Of a stretch of 64,000 nucleotides of DNA, positions 42,837 to 53,200 are shown piece after piece. The stretch is taken from assembly GCF_010111755.1 (NCBI RefSeq), contig NC_088951.1, positions 248,001-312,000 of the forward strand, written 5' to 3'. Under the pieces are notes generated by a model. It was given only the letters and a program-made list of their open reading frames with translations, was not told where the DNA came from and ran no database searches. The DNA is from Nakaseomyces glabratus. Taxonomy: Eukaryota; Ascomycota; Saccharomycetes; Saccharomycetales; Saccharomycetaceae. How positions within the stretch are numbered: position 1 is the stretch's first letter; the number at the start of each line of letters is the position of its first letter. The position numbers were made by a program, and so were the translations under genes.

Positions 42837-42925
42837 AACAGCGTGTATATAAAGAGCGTGTATATCAACAGCTTGTATAAAAACAGCTTGTATAAAAACA
42901 GCTTGCATAAATACAGCTTTCGCAA
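42837..42925. repeat. About six degenerate copies of a 15-16 bp unit
   Basis: Unit close to AACAGCTTGTATAAA; two central copies are identical, and outer copies vary (gcgtgtatataa, gcgtgtatatc, gcttgcataaa, gctttcgcaa). Confidence 0.85.
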
Positions 42926-43260
42926 GATACAAGGTACGAGTTTGTCACAGGTATTCAGCGTGTTATAGATCGGTATGTATTACGTGATAAAGTTCGGATA
43001 CAAGTCAGTAATATAGGTAGGACTTTAAGTTCACAGAAGAGGAACCTAATGCTATGTGACATATGACTCCTTCGAACAGATTCTGGTTTATCAGACTTAT
43101 AACTCCTGGTACTTAGTATTGCGTGACTAGATACAAGCAAGTATCAACACTACAATCAACTGTTAACAAGTCTAGGAAGAGTATCCTAAAGTTTTTGTTT
43201 GGTTGTGACCTTCTACTAAAAGAACAAGAGAGGTATAATATACCATGTAGATACAAGAAA

Positions 43261-43334
43261 GGTATAGCAATATATCAATATAGCAATGCCATACAAGATA
43301 CAAGGCAGGTATAGCAATATATCAATATAGCAAT
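43261..43334. repeat. Direct repeat of 27 bp upstream of TRP4
   Basis: GGTATAGCAATATATCAATA plus 'tagcaat' at 43261-43287 recurs exactly at 43308-43334, with 20 bp between. A third, shorter run 'atagcaatatag' continues. Confidence 0.85.
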
Positions 43335-43365
43335 ATAGTAATGCAATACGATGTATTGGCTTGTA

Positions 43366-43400
43366 CACGTGAACACGTACAATATAACAAGATGACTCAT
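43366..43400 (+). promoter_or_regulatory. TRP4 upstream sites: CACGTG and Gcn4 palindrome
   Basis: CACGTG (Cbf1/Pho4-type E-box) at 43366-43371 and a perfect ATGACTCAT at 43392-43400, about 115-170 bases before the possible TRP4 starts. Gcn4 binds ATGACTCAT to induce amino-acid biosynthesis genes, TRP4 included, under starvation in S. cerevisiae. Confidence 0.7.
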
Positions 43401-43562
43401 TTAAATTATCACTATTCACAAGTCATGTGATGCATGTCTCTCAGTCACAGACTGCTTCCACACTCGCAACTATATAACTGGCTGCCACCAACTGGATGGT
43501 ATTAGTCTTTTAGGATGGGGGGAATAAGCTGGAGAGAGCTGGCCATAAATCATAATACCGAT

Positions 43563-44702
43563 ATGTCTAGCGAGGATGAGCTGGTGCAATTGACCAAGAC
43601 GCTGCTGGAGCCCGTGCCCACGCTGACTCCGAAGCAGTTGTACAGGGCGATGGTGATCATTCTGGAGTTGACTGCGTCGCAGGACATCGACTCGCTGATC
43701 GACACGCTGACGCTGTCGACGCACGTCAAGATTGCCAGTTTCCTGTCGTGCTTGAAGGCCTCGCGGCTGGACCACAGAGCTGAGTACATTGCCGAGGCAG
43801 CGAAGGCGGTGCTCGGGTTCTCGCATGTGGTGGAACTGGACCTTGTGGAGAAGACGCACCGGGAGCACCGGGAGGAAGTGGTGCTGGATATTGTGGGCAC
43901 CGGTGGCGACGGGCAGAACACGTTCAATGTGTCTACTTCTGCCGCGATCGTGGCTGCTGGTATCCCCGGGTTGAAAGTGTGCAAGCACGGTGGGAAGGCC
44001 TCGACGTCCAACAGCGGGTCCGGGGACCTGATCAACACGCTGGGTGTGCAGTCCAGCAAGGTCACCGCGGAGACCGTGCCCGCGCTGTGGGAAAACAAGT
44101 TCATGTTCCTGCTGGCGCCTTACTTCCACTACGGGTTCGGTAAGACCTCCAACCTGCGGAAACTGATGCACATCCCCACGATCTTCAACATCCTGGGCCC
44201 CTTGCTGCACCCGGTGGCACACGTCGACAAGCGCGTCCTCGGCGTGTACTCCAAGGACCTCGCACCAGAGTACGCCAAGGCAGCATCGATAGTGTACCCA
44301 AACAGCGAGACTTTCGTGGTTTGGGGCCATGTGGGCCTCGACGAAGTGTCCCCCATCGGCAAGACGACGGTCTGGCACGTCACTACAACGGGACAAGTAG
44401 ATATATTCGAGCTCGAACCAGCAATGTTCGGACTGCAGGAGCACCCATTGGACGTCTGCAAGTCCTACGGGCCCGAGAGAAACGCAGAGATACTCAGAGA
44501 TGATATCCTCTCCGGCAAGTACAAGCTCGGCGACAACCACCCGGTCTACGACTACATCCTTCTGAACACCGCAGTGCTATACTGCCTGAGCCAAGGCCAC
44601 AGAAACTGGAAACAAGGTGTAGAGGTAGCTAACGAGTCCATCCAATCGGGCAACGCTGTGAAAGCCCTGGAACACTTCATCAAGGACGTCCAGGATCTAT
44701 AA
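43563..44702 (+). CDS. TRP4: Anthranilate phosphoribosyltransferase
   Basis: 379 aa from ATG at 43563 (MSSEDELVQLTKTLLEP), equal in size to S. cerevisiae Trp4 (380 aa). An in-frame ATG at 43515 would add 16 residues (MGGISWRELAINHNTD) with no counterpart, so I prefer the second. Second enzyme branch step of tryptophan synthesis: anthranilate plus PRPP to phosphoribosyl-anthranilate. Motifs: N-terminal helical domain with LDHRAEYIAEAAKAVL, PRPP-binding GTGGDGQNTFNVSTSAA, CKHGGKASTSNSGSGD, FNILGPLLHPV, VWGHVGLDEVSPIGKTTVW. GC-rich codon use, in contrast to the AT-rich block just upstream. Matches YDR354W. Confidence 0.95.
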   Translation: MSSEDELVQLTKTLLEPVPTLTPKQLYRAMVIILELTASQDIDSLIDTLTLSTHVKIASFLSCLKASRLDHRAEYIAEAAKAVLGFSHVVELDLVEKTHREHREEVVLDIVGTGGDGQNTFNVSTSAAIVAAGIPGLKVCKHGGKASTSNSGSGDLINTLGVQSSKVTAETVPALWENKFMFLLAPYFHYGFGKTSNLRKLMHIPTIFNILGPLLHPVAHVDKRVLGVYSKDLAPEYAKAASIVYPNSETFVVWGHVGLDEVSPIGKTTVWHVTTTGQVDIFELEPAMFGLQEHPLDVCKSYGPERNAEILRDDILSGKYKLGDNHPVYDYILLNTAVLYCLSQGHRNWKQGVEVANESIQSGNAVKALEHFIKDVQDL

Positions 44703-45114
44703 AACCCACTAAGAAAACCCACTCTCTCTCGCACTCATCACCACAAACTCATGCATATACTCAAATGCAACAACAGCCATGAAAATATAGCATTTATTTA
44801 AACCACTTCTATACAAATAGGCATCTCATACTACTATCTACTCATACTTGTCACATGAAACGGTACGCGAAATCCGCTCTTCCTGAACAGCCTTTACGCG
44901 TCAAAGCATCAAAGCGTCAAAACGTCAAAGCGTCACACTGAGCGCCAGTTTTGTGTTTACAGACCACTTATAAAGAGACTTGGCTGTTTGTGGTCTTTGC
45001 TTACAATAGCGGAATCTAGGACTGTTATAGGCTGTTTGACGGCGTTTGTATTATAGAGATAGTTTTTGCGCGGGGAAAGAAAGAGACTGAACTGCTGGAG
45101 AATTCGGGTCCCGG
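44703..45114 (+). promoter_or_regulatory. SPC110 upstream region with MCB and GCGTCAAA repeats
   Basis: ACGCGT (MluI cell-cycle box) at 44896-44901, followed by four near copies of GCGTCAAA / GCATCAAA to about 44937. MCB sites bind MBF and give G1/S expression; S. cerevisiae SPC110 is cell-cycle regulated in this way. The repeat may extend the element. Not experimentally supported here. Confidence 0.45.
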
Positions 45115-47733
45115 ATGTCTGATATCAAGAACTTCGAATTCACGCCCATTGGGTATATCAAGTCCAAGAGCGGTGAGAACGATGCCAAGGAGACGCTGAT
45201 GTCACCGACTGGAGCCAGTGTACGATCTCCCGGGAGTGTTGGGCATGTACGGAAGGCCCGCAGAAGGAGTATCAACGATACCGTGAACTCTTCTCGAGTG
45301 GAGAACGATAATGATACTTTCGATGAAACGCTGCCAGAATTGGAGATGCGGAAGTTGCCGCAGTATAGGAGAGTACCAGAGTCGCGGACTTCAGCTCGAA
45401 ATTCTGGGGCGGCACCACAAGAGGAACAAAATAGGAATGACTACTCAGACATATTGTCTAAGACATCTAACCCAATCAAGGATCAGGAGCAAAAGATAAA
45501 GGACTTGGAACATGAGAATACAGTGCTGAAGGTCAAAAACGTTTCGTACAGGTCGCTACTTGCCAACTACAGCGGCGGGTCCTCTCAGAATAATATCAAC
45601 CTTGTGGAAGAAGTCAGTATATGGAAGACAAAATATCTGGAAACTAATGAGAAATTGTTAAAAGTGAAGCAAGATTTCGAGAGCTATGTGCAAAAGATGG
45701 AACAAGAAAAGGAAGTTAATACTGACCAGGAAAAGACTAAAGAACCAGAAGTCATCCCAATTGATAACCCAGAGTATATTAAAGAACGTGAACATATTCT
45801 AGAAGAGTTGGAAAGGGTCACTGAAGATTTCAAGAATTTAAGAGATAGATATAATGATCTAGAGATAAAATTTCTATCAATCCAAAACGAACTCGATGAA
45901 AAGAAACAGGAATTCGAAAGCTCCACCGCAAGACTTAATGAAGAGATTCACACTCTAAAATCAACTATCGATGACAAGGATGCAACAATAAGCGAATTCA
46001 AGAGAAAACTAGGAAATGCAGAGGATCAATTGGCCTCAATAGATGACCAAAATGGAAACCAGAATCAGAAACTGTTGCATGATCTGAAGGAAAGAGAAGA
46101 TGCTATTGACGGTCTTAAAGAGGATATCATTGAAAAGGAGAATGCCATAGTGCACTATAAGGAAGAAATTCAAGATAAACAGAATCAATTAAAAGAATCA
46201 GAGTCTAAATATGCAGAAGTGCAAAAAGAGTTTGAAGATTTCAAGAGGGAATTGAAAAAACAAACATTTGAATTTGAAGATGGTAAAAAGTCTACTTCTA
46301 GACAACTTCAAGAACTTTCTGTAGAGAAAATTCAATTGGAAAAGCAAGTTTGTAATTTGAGAGGTCAGATCGAGAAATTAGAGCAACAACATAGGTTGAC
46401 CCAGAGTGAAAACGACGGTTTAAGAACCAAGTTAAAACATATCGAATCTGATCTAAAGAACGAGAAATCGAGAACTGAAGTGAAGATCAAAGATCTGACA
46501 TCAGATCTTGAAGATGCTAGAAAAAATCTAGGTGAGGCTAATAATACAATCAAGGAACTCCATCATGAAATAATAAAAAATGCAACCAAATCAAAAGACC
46601 AATTATCTGAAGAAGTAGTTGAAAAGGACAAAGAAATTGATCAATTGAAACATAGAGTACAAAGATTAGATGAAGAGCTTCGAACTTCTCAAGCTGAGCT
46701 TGACAAGGCAACCAAAAACAGAGAAGTTGATCATGAACTTGAGATTAGGAGATTACAAAACAAACATGAGATCGAACAAGAAAGCCTCAAACGAGAACTG
46801 GCACATATGACTGACGAGAAAGAGAGACTAGTCGACCTCCATAGACTTGATATAGAAACCTGGGAGCGCCAAATTGAAGCATTAAGGAAAGAAAACGAAA
46901 ACCTCATCAGCAGAGAACACAAAGAGTCTAACAATATAGAGATAACATTACAGGATAAGAATATCCAAATTAGAAGACTCGAGGCGGACATTGTACAGCT
47001 CAATGAAGAAAGAAATGATATATTGAATAAGTTAAGATCATTGGAGCAAGCCAAGGATCGATACAAATCCGAGATGAAGGATGCCTTGGAGACGATATCG
47101 AGGTTAAGAGTTGATCTGGAGAACAACAAGTCCTTGAAAGACTCTAAGGATTCCTTAATTGAAAGGAAATACGAAAAGTTAAAGGATGAATTTAAACTAA
47201 TGAAGAAAGGTTACTTAGATGAAATGATAAAATTGCAAAGTAGAAACAGAGAATTGAACAGTGACCTACAGAAGCGCATGGATCCCAGTATATCGACATC
47301 TGCGAACACTACACTGGCAGATAAACTGGATTACTATAAGCTCAAGTACAACGACGAAGTCAGACACAATAACGATCTGCGTGTAATCAACGAGTACTTG
47401 AACAGGGTTCTACGGGCCAGTGCACAGGATATCCGATTAAATCTGCTGAAAGTAGAAAATGATCTAAACATTGACATCCATAAAGAGAATGTGCCACTCT
47501 CGGCGCCATTGTCCTCAAGTGGCGGCAGGCCATACTCAAGTTCATACACCAGAGAGTTTGACAAGTACGATTACAGATACCGCCAGAAGGGCAAGCGTTT
47601 CAAGACCGTCGCGCTCGCGGTATTGGCAGTGATACGCATGTACAGGGCCGCAAAGAAGCACAACTGGAACGAACAACGGATCCGCTACTTACAACGCAAG
47701 ATAATAGCAAAGGAGGACCGCATCACATGGTGA
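45115..47733 (+). CDS. SPC110: Spindle pole body inner-plaque protein Spc110
   Basis: 872 aa (S. cerevisiae Spc110 944 aa). The N-terminus (NFEFTPIGYIKSK) and nearby RRRSINDT match the gamma-tubulin-complex-binding, Mps1/Cdk-phosphorylated region. Residues about 120-760 are one long coiled coil (heptads such as ELERVTEDFKNLRDRYNDLE). The C-terminus contains a PACT/calmodulin-binding helix, FKTVALAVLAVIRMYRAAKK (about 825-845), then WNEQRIRYLQRK. It spans the central-to-inner plaque distance and anchors nuclear microtubules. The slightly shorter rod predicts a slightly shorter spacing. Matches YDR356W. Confidence 0.94.
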   Translation: MSDIKNFEFTPIGYIKSKSGENDAKETLMSPTGASVRSPGSVGHVRKARRRSINDTVNSSRVENDNDTFDETLPELEMRKLPQYRRVPESRTSARNSGAAPQEEQNRNDYSDILSKTSNPIKDQEQKIKDLEHENTVLKVKNVSYRSLLANYSGGSSQNNINLVEEVSIWKTKYLETNEKLLKVKQDFESYVQKMEQEKEVNTDQEKTKEPEVIPIDNPEYIKEREHILEELERVTEDFKNLRDRYNDLEIKFLSIQNELDEKKQEFESSTARLNEEIHTLKSTIDDKDATISEFKRKLGNAEDQLASIDDQNGNQNQKLLHDLKEREDAIDGLKEDIIEKENAIVHYKEEIQDKQNQLKESESKYAEVQKEFEDFKRELKKQTFEFEDGKKSTSRQLQELSVEKIQLEKQVCNLRGQIEKLEQQHRLTQSENDGLRTKLKHIESDLKNEKSRTEVKIKDLTSDLEDARKNLGEANNTIKELHHEIIKNATKSKDQLSEEVVEKDKEIDQLKHRVQRLDEELRTSQAELDKATKNREVDHELEIRRLQNKHEIEQESLKRELAHMTDEKERLVDLHRLDIETWERQIEALRKENENLISREHKESNNIEITLQDKNIQIRRLEADIVQLNEERNDILNKLRSLEQAKDRYKSEMKDALETISRLRVDLENNKSLKDSKDSLIERKYEKLKDEFKLMKKGYLDEMIKLQSRNRELNSDLQKRMDPSISTSANTTLADKLDYYKLKYNDEVRHNNDLRVINEYLNRVLRASAQDIRLNLLKVENDLNIDIHKENVPLSAPLSSSGGRPYSSSYTREFDKYDYRYRQKGKRFKTVALAVLAVIRMYRAAKKHNWNEQRIRYLQRKIIAKEDRITW

Positions 47734-47808
47734 GATCGTTTCTCTCAATATTCATATTACATTATTACATAGGTATATCATAAATAGTCATTTTCTAATC
47801 CGGTATAT

Positions 47809-48111
47809 TCATTTCAAAGCAGCCATCGCACTGTCAAGCCTCTCCTTGAAGCTGTCGGTAATCATCCCAATCTGCTCCATCATAGCAAAGTACTCCTCAA
47901 GCTCATCCAGACCACGCAGAACTCCACGAAACCGCTCGATGTTCTCATCAATCACACGCTCAGACACTTGGCCCACCAGCTCGTTCTGCCGTTGCACCAA
48001 CCGGGTGGCCTCCAGCTCCAACGACTTCACGCGGTCGCTGATCCGGTACACAAGGTAGTCATAGTCAACACTCAGCTGGTCAATCCCCAGAGACTCGTCC
48101 TGAAGAGCCAT
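47809..48111 (-). CDS. CNL1: BLOC-1 subunit CNL1 homolog
   Basis: 100 aa from ATG at 48109-48111; the frame is open upstream without ATG. S. cerevisiae Cnl1 is 122 aa. Small coiled-coil protein (SLELEATRLVQRQNELVGQVSE; GLDELEEYFAMMEQIGMI). BLOC-1 acts in endosomal maturation with the Rab5-GAP Msb3. Identification relies on its size, coiled coil and exact position between SPC110 and GGA1 (YDR357C). Confidence 0.85.
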   Translation of the reverse strand: MALQDESLGIDQLSVDYDYLVYRISDRVKSLELEATRLVQRQNELVGQVSERVIDENIERFRGVLRGLDELEEYFAMMEQIGMITDSFKERLDSAMAALK

Positions 48112-48284
48112 CGACCCTCTCTTTATATCCCAAGTTATCTGTGTTGTGTGCCCACCAAGGCCCTCTTTATCTCCCAAACGGCCCAGTGACAAAAATTCTT
48201 GCAACTTTGGGATTATAAAAGGGTCGGACTGACGATTGCTCTCCGGAATTGGGCTGTAAGTAGGAGACCAGTAACAAGGAAGTA

Positions 48285-50051
48285 ATGCCTACTGGAATAT
48301 ATTTGACTGAGGGGCCTGTTCGGAGGTCGCAGGTGAGTGGGAACCCGCTGCTGCGGAAGATCCAGCGTGCGTGCCGGATGTCTCTTCCGGAGCCCGACCT
48401 GGCGTTGAACCTGGATGTTGCTGATTATATCAACGAGAAGCAGGGTGCTGCTCCCCGGGATGCTGTGTTTGCCATTGTGAAGCTGATCAATTGCCATGAT
48501 ACGCACACCGCGGTGTTTGCGCTGGCGTTGCTGGACGTTTTGGTGAAGAACTGTGGGTATCCGGTGCACTTGCAAATCTCCCGGAAGGAGTTTCTGAATG
48601 AGCTGGTCAAGCGGTTCCCGGAAAGGCCTCCCATGCGCTACTCCAAGGTGCAGAGGCTGATTCTGACTGCGATCGAGGAGTGGTACCAGACCATATGCAA
48701 GACTGCGAGCTACAAGGACGACCTGGGCTACATCAGAGACATGCACAGGTTGTTGAAGTACAAGGGCTATGCGTTCCCTAAGATACAGGACGAGCACTTA
48801 GCGGTGATGCGCCCTAACGACCAGTTGAAGACCGCCAGTGAGATTCAAAAGGAACAAGAGATCGCCCAGGCAGCCAAATTGGAGGAGCTAATCAGACGCG
48901 GGAGACCAGAAGACTTGAGAGAGGCCAACAAGCTGATGAAAGTCATGGCTGGTTTCAAGGAGGACAACATTATCCAGGCCAAACAGACCATTAACCATGA
49001 GCTGAACAAATTGAGACGTAAAGCGGACCTGTTGAATGAGATGTTGAGTCAAGAACAACCTGACTTGTCAAGTGAAACTATGGAAGAGCTATACAGTGCA
49101 CTAAAAGTGGCCCAGCCAAAATTCCAGAAGATCATCGAAGAAGAGCACGAGGATGACACGCTAGTGCAGAGTCTTCTTAAATTCAACGACACTGTTAACC
49201 AGTTACTAGAGAAATACAACTTGTTAAAGATTGGTAACAAGCAAGCTGCAGCAGCCATTAACCCAGAGAATATCAGTGAAGTGCCTGCAGGTAGCAATGC
49301 AGGTGCTTTGGCTAATGAAATTAACTTGATCGACTTTGATGATGAGCCTGCAAGAGATAGTAGCAACGATCAACAAGGTGCTTCTAATGGTAACAACACA
49401 TCACTTGATGACTTATTTGGTGATCTCACTTTGGGCCAAGCTGATACAAACAATAACAACAACCAATCCCTAGTCGGAGGTGGTATTTCTCTAGGTGCTG
49501 GTAAACCATCCGTTGCTACAACTGGTGCCAGTGCTGGTTTGAGTAATGACAGCTCTGATCTTTTGGATTCAGTTTTAGCGTCTCCACCTCCTTCATTGGT
49601 TCAAGCTAGCAACACCCCAGCTTCTACTAATATTAGTGCCGCAGATGACTTGCTAGGTGACTTCGTGTCAAGCCCATCTCCAGTTGCTAACGCATCTGCT
49701 TCACAAAAGCTTTCGCTGTTTAAATCAGGTGATATAGAGATTGAGCTTGACCTAGCTAGAGAGTCTGATTCTACATTGAAATTGAAGGTGTTTTTCAATA
49801 ACCTTACCTTCCAAACCATAAATAATTTGGTCTTTTCTATTGCCACACCAAAATCAGTTCAGCTGAGATTAGAACCTCAGTCTGGGAACCTGTTATTAGC
49901 AAACTCTAAGGGCGGCATTACTCAAAATGCATGGATCGACAATGCACCAACAACATTGACCAAACCTTTGAAATTGAAATGGAAGGTCTCCTATACTTAC
50001 AACTCAAGCAATAAAGAGGAAACTGCTGTTTATACCTTACCAAAAATTTGA
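48285..50051 (+). CDS. GGA1: GGA-type clathrin adaptor
   Basis: 588 aa (S. cerevisiae Gga1 557, Gga2 585). Domains: VHS at about 20-160 (LRKIQRACRMSLPEPDLALNL...), GAT at about 175-330 (binds Arf-GTP and ubiquitin), hinge with a clathrin-box-like LIDFDDE at about 347, and the gamma-adaptin ear at about 480-588. Sorts cargo from trans-Golgi to endosomes. Promoter region is shared head to head with CNL1 (about 170 bp). 5' half GC-rich, 3' half AT-rich. The GGA1/GGA2 pair lies on the two duplicated tracks; position with EAF1 matches YDR358W. Confidence 0.94.
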   Translation: MPTGIYLTEGPVRRSQVSGNPLLRKIQRACRMSLPEPDLALNLDVADYINEKQGAAPRDAVFAIVKLINCHDTHTAVFALALLDVLVKNCGYPVHLQISRKEFLNELVKRFPERPPMRYSKVQRLILTAIEEWYQTICKTASYKDDLGYIRDMHRLLKYKGYAFPKIQDEHLAVMRPNDQLKTASEIQKEQEIAQAAKLEELIRRGRPEDLREANKLMKVMAGFKEDNIIQAKQTINHELNKLRRKADLLNEMLSQEQPDLSSETMEELYSALKVAQPKFQKIIEEEHEDDTLVQSLLKFNDTVNQLLEKYNLLKIGNKQAAAAINPENISEVPAGSNAGALANEINLIDFDDEPARDSSNDQQGASNGNNTSLDDLFGDLTLGQADTNNNNNQSLVGGGISLGAGKPSVATTGASAGLSNDSSDLLDSVLASPPPSLVQASNTPASTNISAADDLLGDFVSSPSPVANASASQKLSLFKSGDIEIELDLARESDSTLKLKVFFNNLTFQTINNLVFSIATPKSVQLRLEPQSGNLLLANSKGGITQNAWIDNAPTTLTKPLKLKWKVSYTYNSSNKEETAVYTLPKI

Positions 50052-50281
50052 AGTGTTGTAACCTACGCTTAAAAAATTGAATATAATCTGTATGATATAG
50101 TTTATTTCTTAATAAAATGACATTCTATTAGAGAATTAACTTTTATTCAAACCAATCTTACCCAATCTCCAGGTGATTCATCGATTGTAAGTACAGCTGT
50201 GTTTCAAGTTCGGATATTATAAATTAGTTATATGCTATGTATGTTAGATTTAATGAGTGAGAATTTTATGTTATTTATTCA

Positions 50282-53200
50282 TTATTTTTGGAATTTCTTT
50301 AATATCTCCTGAGGAGTTGGTGACTTCATTGTCTGTACAGTTTCAGGTATCGTATCCACAGTCGTTACTGGCTTGCCCGGTGCATTCGAGGCCCTACCGG
50401 CATATATCTGCCGCGGATCCGTCTGCACCGGCGATGGTACACCTCTGTTCATGACAGACATGCCCTGCTGTGACAGGTTAACTGATTCCCCAGGCTGGGG
50501 AATGTTCTTAACTTGAGCACCAGAAGCTGAATTTAGCTTGCTGTCCTTGAATCTTTTTTGTGCCTGTTGATTCTTCATAGTTGTCAAATAGCTCTGAGCC
50601 GCTTTTAGTGCAATTTCAGGGGAAACACCAGGATTTTGCTTGATAATTTTTTTCACATAACTATTGATTAATTTATTCTCCGCTGCAATGCGCTGTTCAT
50701 TCTGGGCTTGCATTGCCGGGGTAATTTGTTTATTCACTACATTAGTGTATGAGGTATTAGGGACCTTTTCTGGAGCAGCAGCTGAAGAAACGATCTTACC
50801 TGCATTACCTTGCATTGCCTGTTTTTGAACAAACCTGGCATCATACTGTTTTTGCTGTTGCTGCTGTTGCTGCATGTTATCAACCCTAAACTGAGATCCA
50901 ACAGGCAAATTAACAGGACGCTGTCCATTAGGAGGAACCGGATGCTGTTGACGCGACAACGAAGGAGAGCCTTGTTTTTGTGACTGTTTAGATTTTGAAA
51001 CCTGCGGATTTTGCTTAACTTGTAATCTATTTTTGGCTGTTCTCCTCAATTGAATGTCTCTTCTTATAGCCTCATCTCGTTGAGCTTTCAAAGCGGACAT
51101 TTCTGCAGGTGTAGGGACCTTCATATTCTTACTATCTAACATCTTTCGTGGTTGAGTCGGATTAGGACGTGGTGCATTTTCCCGCTTTTTTATTGTCTTA
51201 CGCATCGCCTCGAAAATGCTTGCCCATCTCAATCTTCTATGACCTCTTTGAATCGACTCTGGACCAACACCCAATGGTGAAATTCTTCTATTTTGTCTTT
51301 GTTGGAACTTGTGAGCTTCAATCAACCATTGTTGCGCTGCGTGTGCCCGTGGACCTTTCAAATCCGAAAAGCTAAATTTCTCATTGAGCTGAACAAATCT
51401 CTCAAAACATTGCCAAGGAGTTCTCCTTTCAATGTTTGACAAGTAACTGTTACTTGGCATCCGAGTCATTTGTGCACTAATTAAATCCCAATTGTAGGCA
51501 TAAGTACTAATATTTTTCACCAACTCTTGATCATCCTCTGGTAACCAAATTGTAGGCGTTCTATTTTGCAAATATTTCAAAGATGGCACTGATGGTGGTC
51601 TTAGATAGTGATTTCTCCTGTTACCATAAAATAACCCTCTACGTTTGCTCAATTGCAGTAGAGTTTGCTCTTCATCTATGAGCTGCTTTTCAACTATCTT
51701 GTAGTAATGATCAAAGTCAGGAAGTACTAATGACTTAGAAACAGGTATCATTTCAAGTGTATCTAAATTAATATGCGAATCTTCATCGTCTATACCTTTG
51801 TATACTGGAAACTCTGAGAGTAATGTGCTTTGAAACCCACTAAGATCGTTTTCGGTAATTGTCAATTTAAATATTTTCGATTTTTTATCCGATTGCTTCA
51901 TTCTCTGATACTCTTCATCAGAAATCTCAGGTAGCTTCTTAGGTACTATTTCGTCCTTTGGATTAGCTCTCCTCTGCAATAACCACGTATCAATAGCATT
52001 ATCACTGTCATTACCATTATCATTATCATTACCATTACCATTATCATTATCATTACCATTACCATTATCATTATCATCAGAACCATCATTCCTATCGATT
52101 GCAATGTCATTATCAACATCCTGTTCCGTCACATCTTTCATAACATCATCAACATCTTCGTTAGCCACCTGGCTCTCCTTTTCTGTCTCTTTATTTGCTT
52201 GCACATTTTTAGTATCATCACCTTTTTCATCGTTCTCTATAACAGAGTCTTGCACAATATCAACATCAACTGGTTCAACCAAAGGCTCTACTAATACAGT
52301 TTTTGCTAAAGTTTCATCCACACTTTTATCACTCCTATCATTTGAATTAGGAGTGTCTTCTCCTGGGACATGAATTGGCTTACACCTAACGCAACAAACC
52401 TTTCCGTACGTCCAATAATCTTGTACAGCTTGTGCCAGAGTTGTACACACAGCAATCTTATACTTCTTCCCTTCCACAAAATCTTCTCTCATCCACTTCG
52501 CTTCTTTTAATAGAGTACCACGATGAGTATTCTCACGGTTCCAACCATCGACAAATCGTTTTGGTTGCCTTAATGACCACAACCCCGATCTTCGCAGTTC
52601 TTCAATTCTCGAGCTTACGACGGTTATCCTGGACTCATGCAATGCTTGATTAATCATATCGGAAGTCAAAACCTTATGAGCCCTTGGTATTAAACTTATA
52701 AGTGGCAAAGTTTGTGCCATATATCTAAGTTCTGCCAATGGAATACCACCTGGAATCATTGATGGTGCTATTTCTTTCATCATCAAATATACCGATTCTA
52801 AAGAATCTATACTGCCTTCATTATACCTGGAGTCTAACCGTTCTTCAGTGTCATAGACTTCATTCAGCTTTTCATTCAGTGTTTTGCTAACAGCTGAAGG
52901 TTTTTCTATAGGAGTAGGTTTAGGTGGTAATTTGCTTATCTGATACTGATGAATGGGCTCATAACTTCTCTTTTGTCGCTTGTAACTAACATCTTGGGTT
53001 TGGTCTTCGGCGAGTTTCCTCTTCCGAGTCACCCATTCAATAGAAGGTGAGTATGGGTTCTCCTCTCTGACATACACAATAGCGTTGTCCTTCGTCCTTA
53101 TGATATCGTGTTCGCTCCTCTTAATACCCCTAAACACCTTAGAACCCATGCCAAGCGATTTCCTAAACCGTTGTATCTTCAATGGCTTCAACACATACCG

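Noticed and set aside
43470..44540. 356-codon minus-strand open frame over TRP4
   Set aside because: Shadow of a GC-rich gene. The sense strand codes a clear TRP4 protein.
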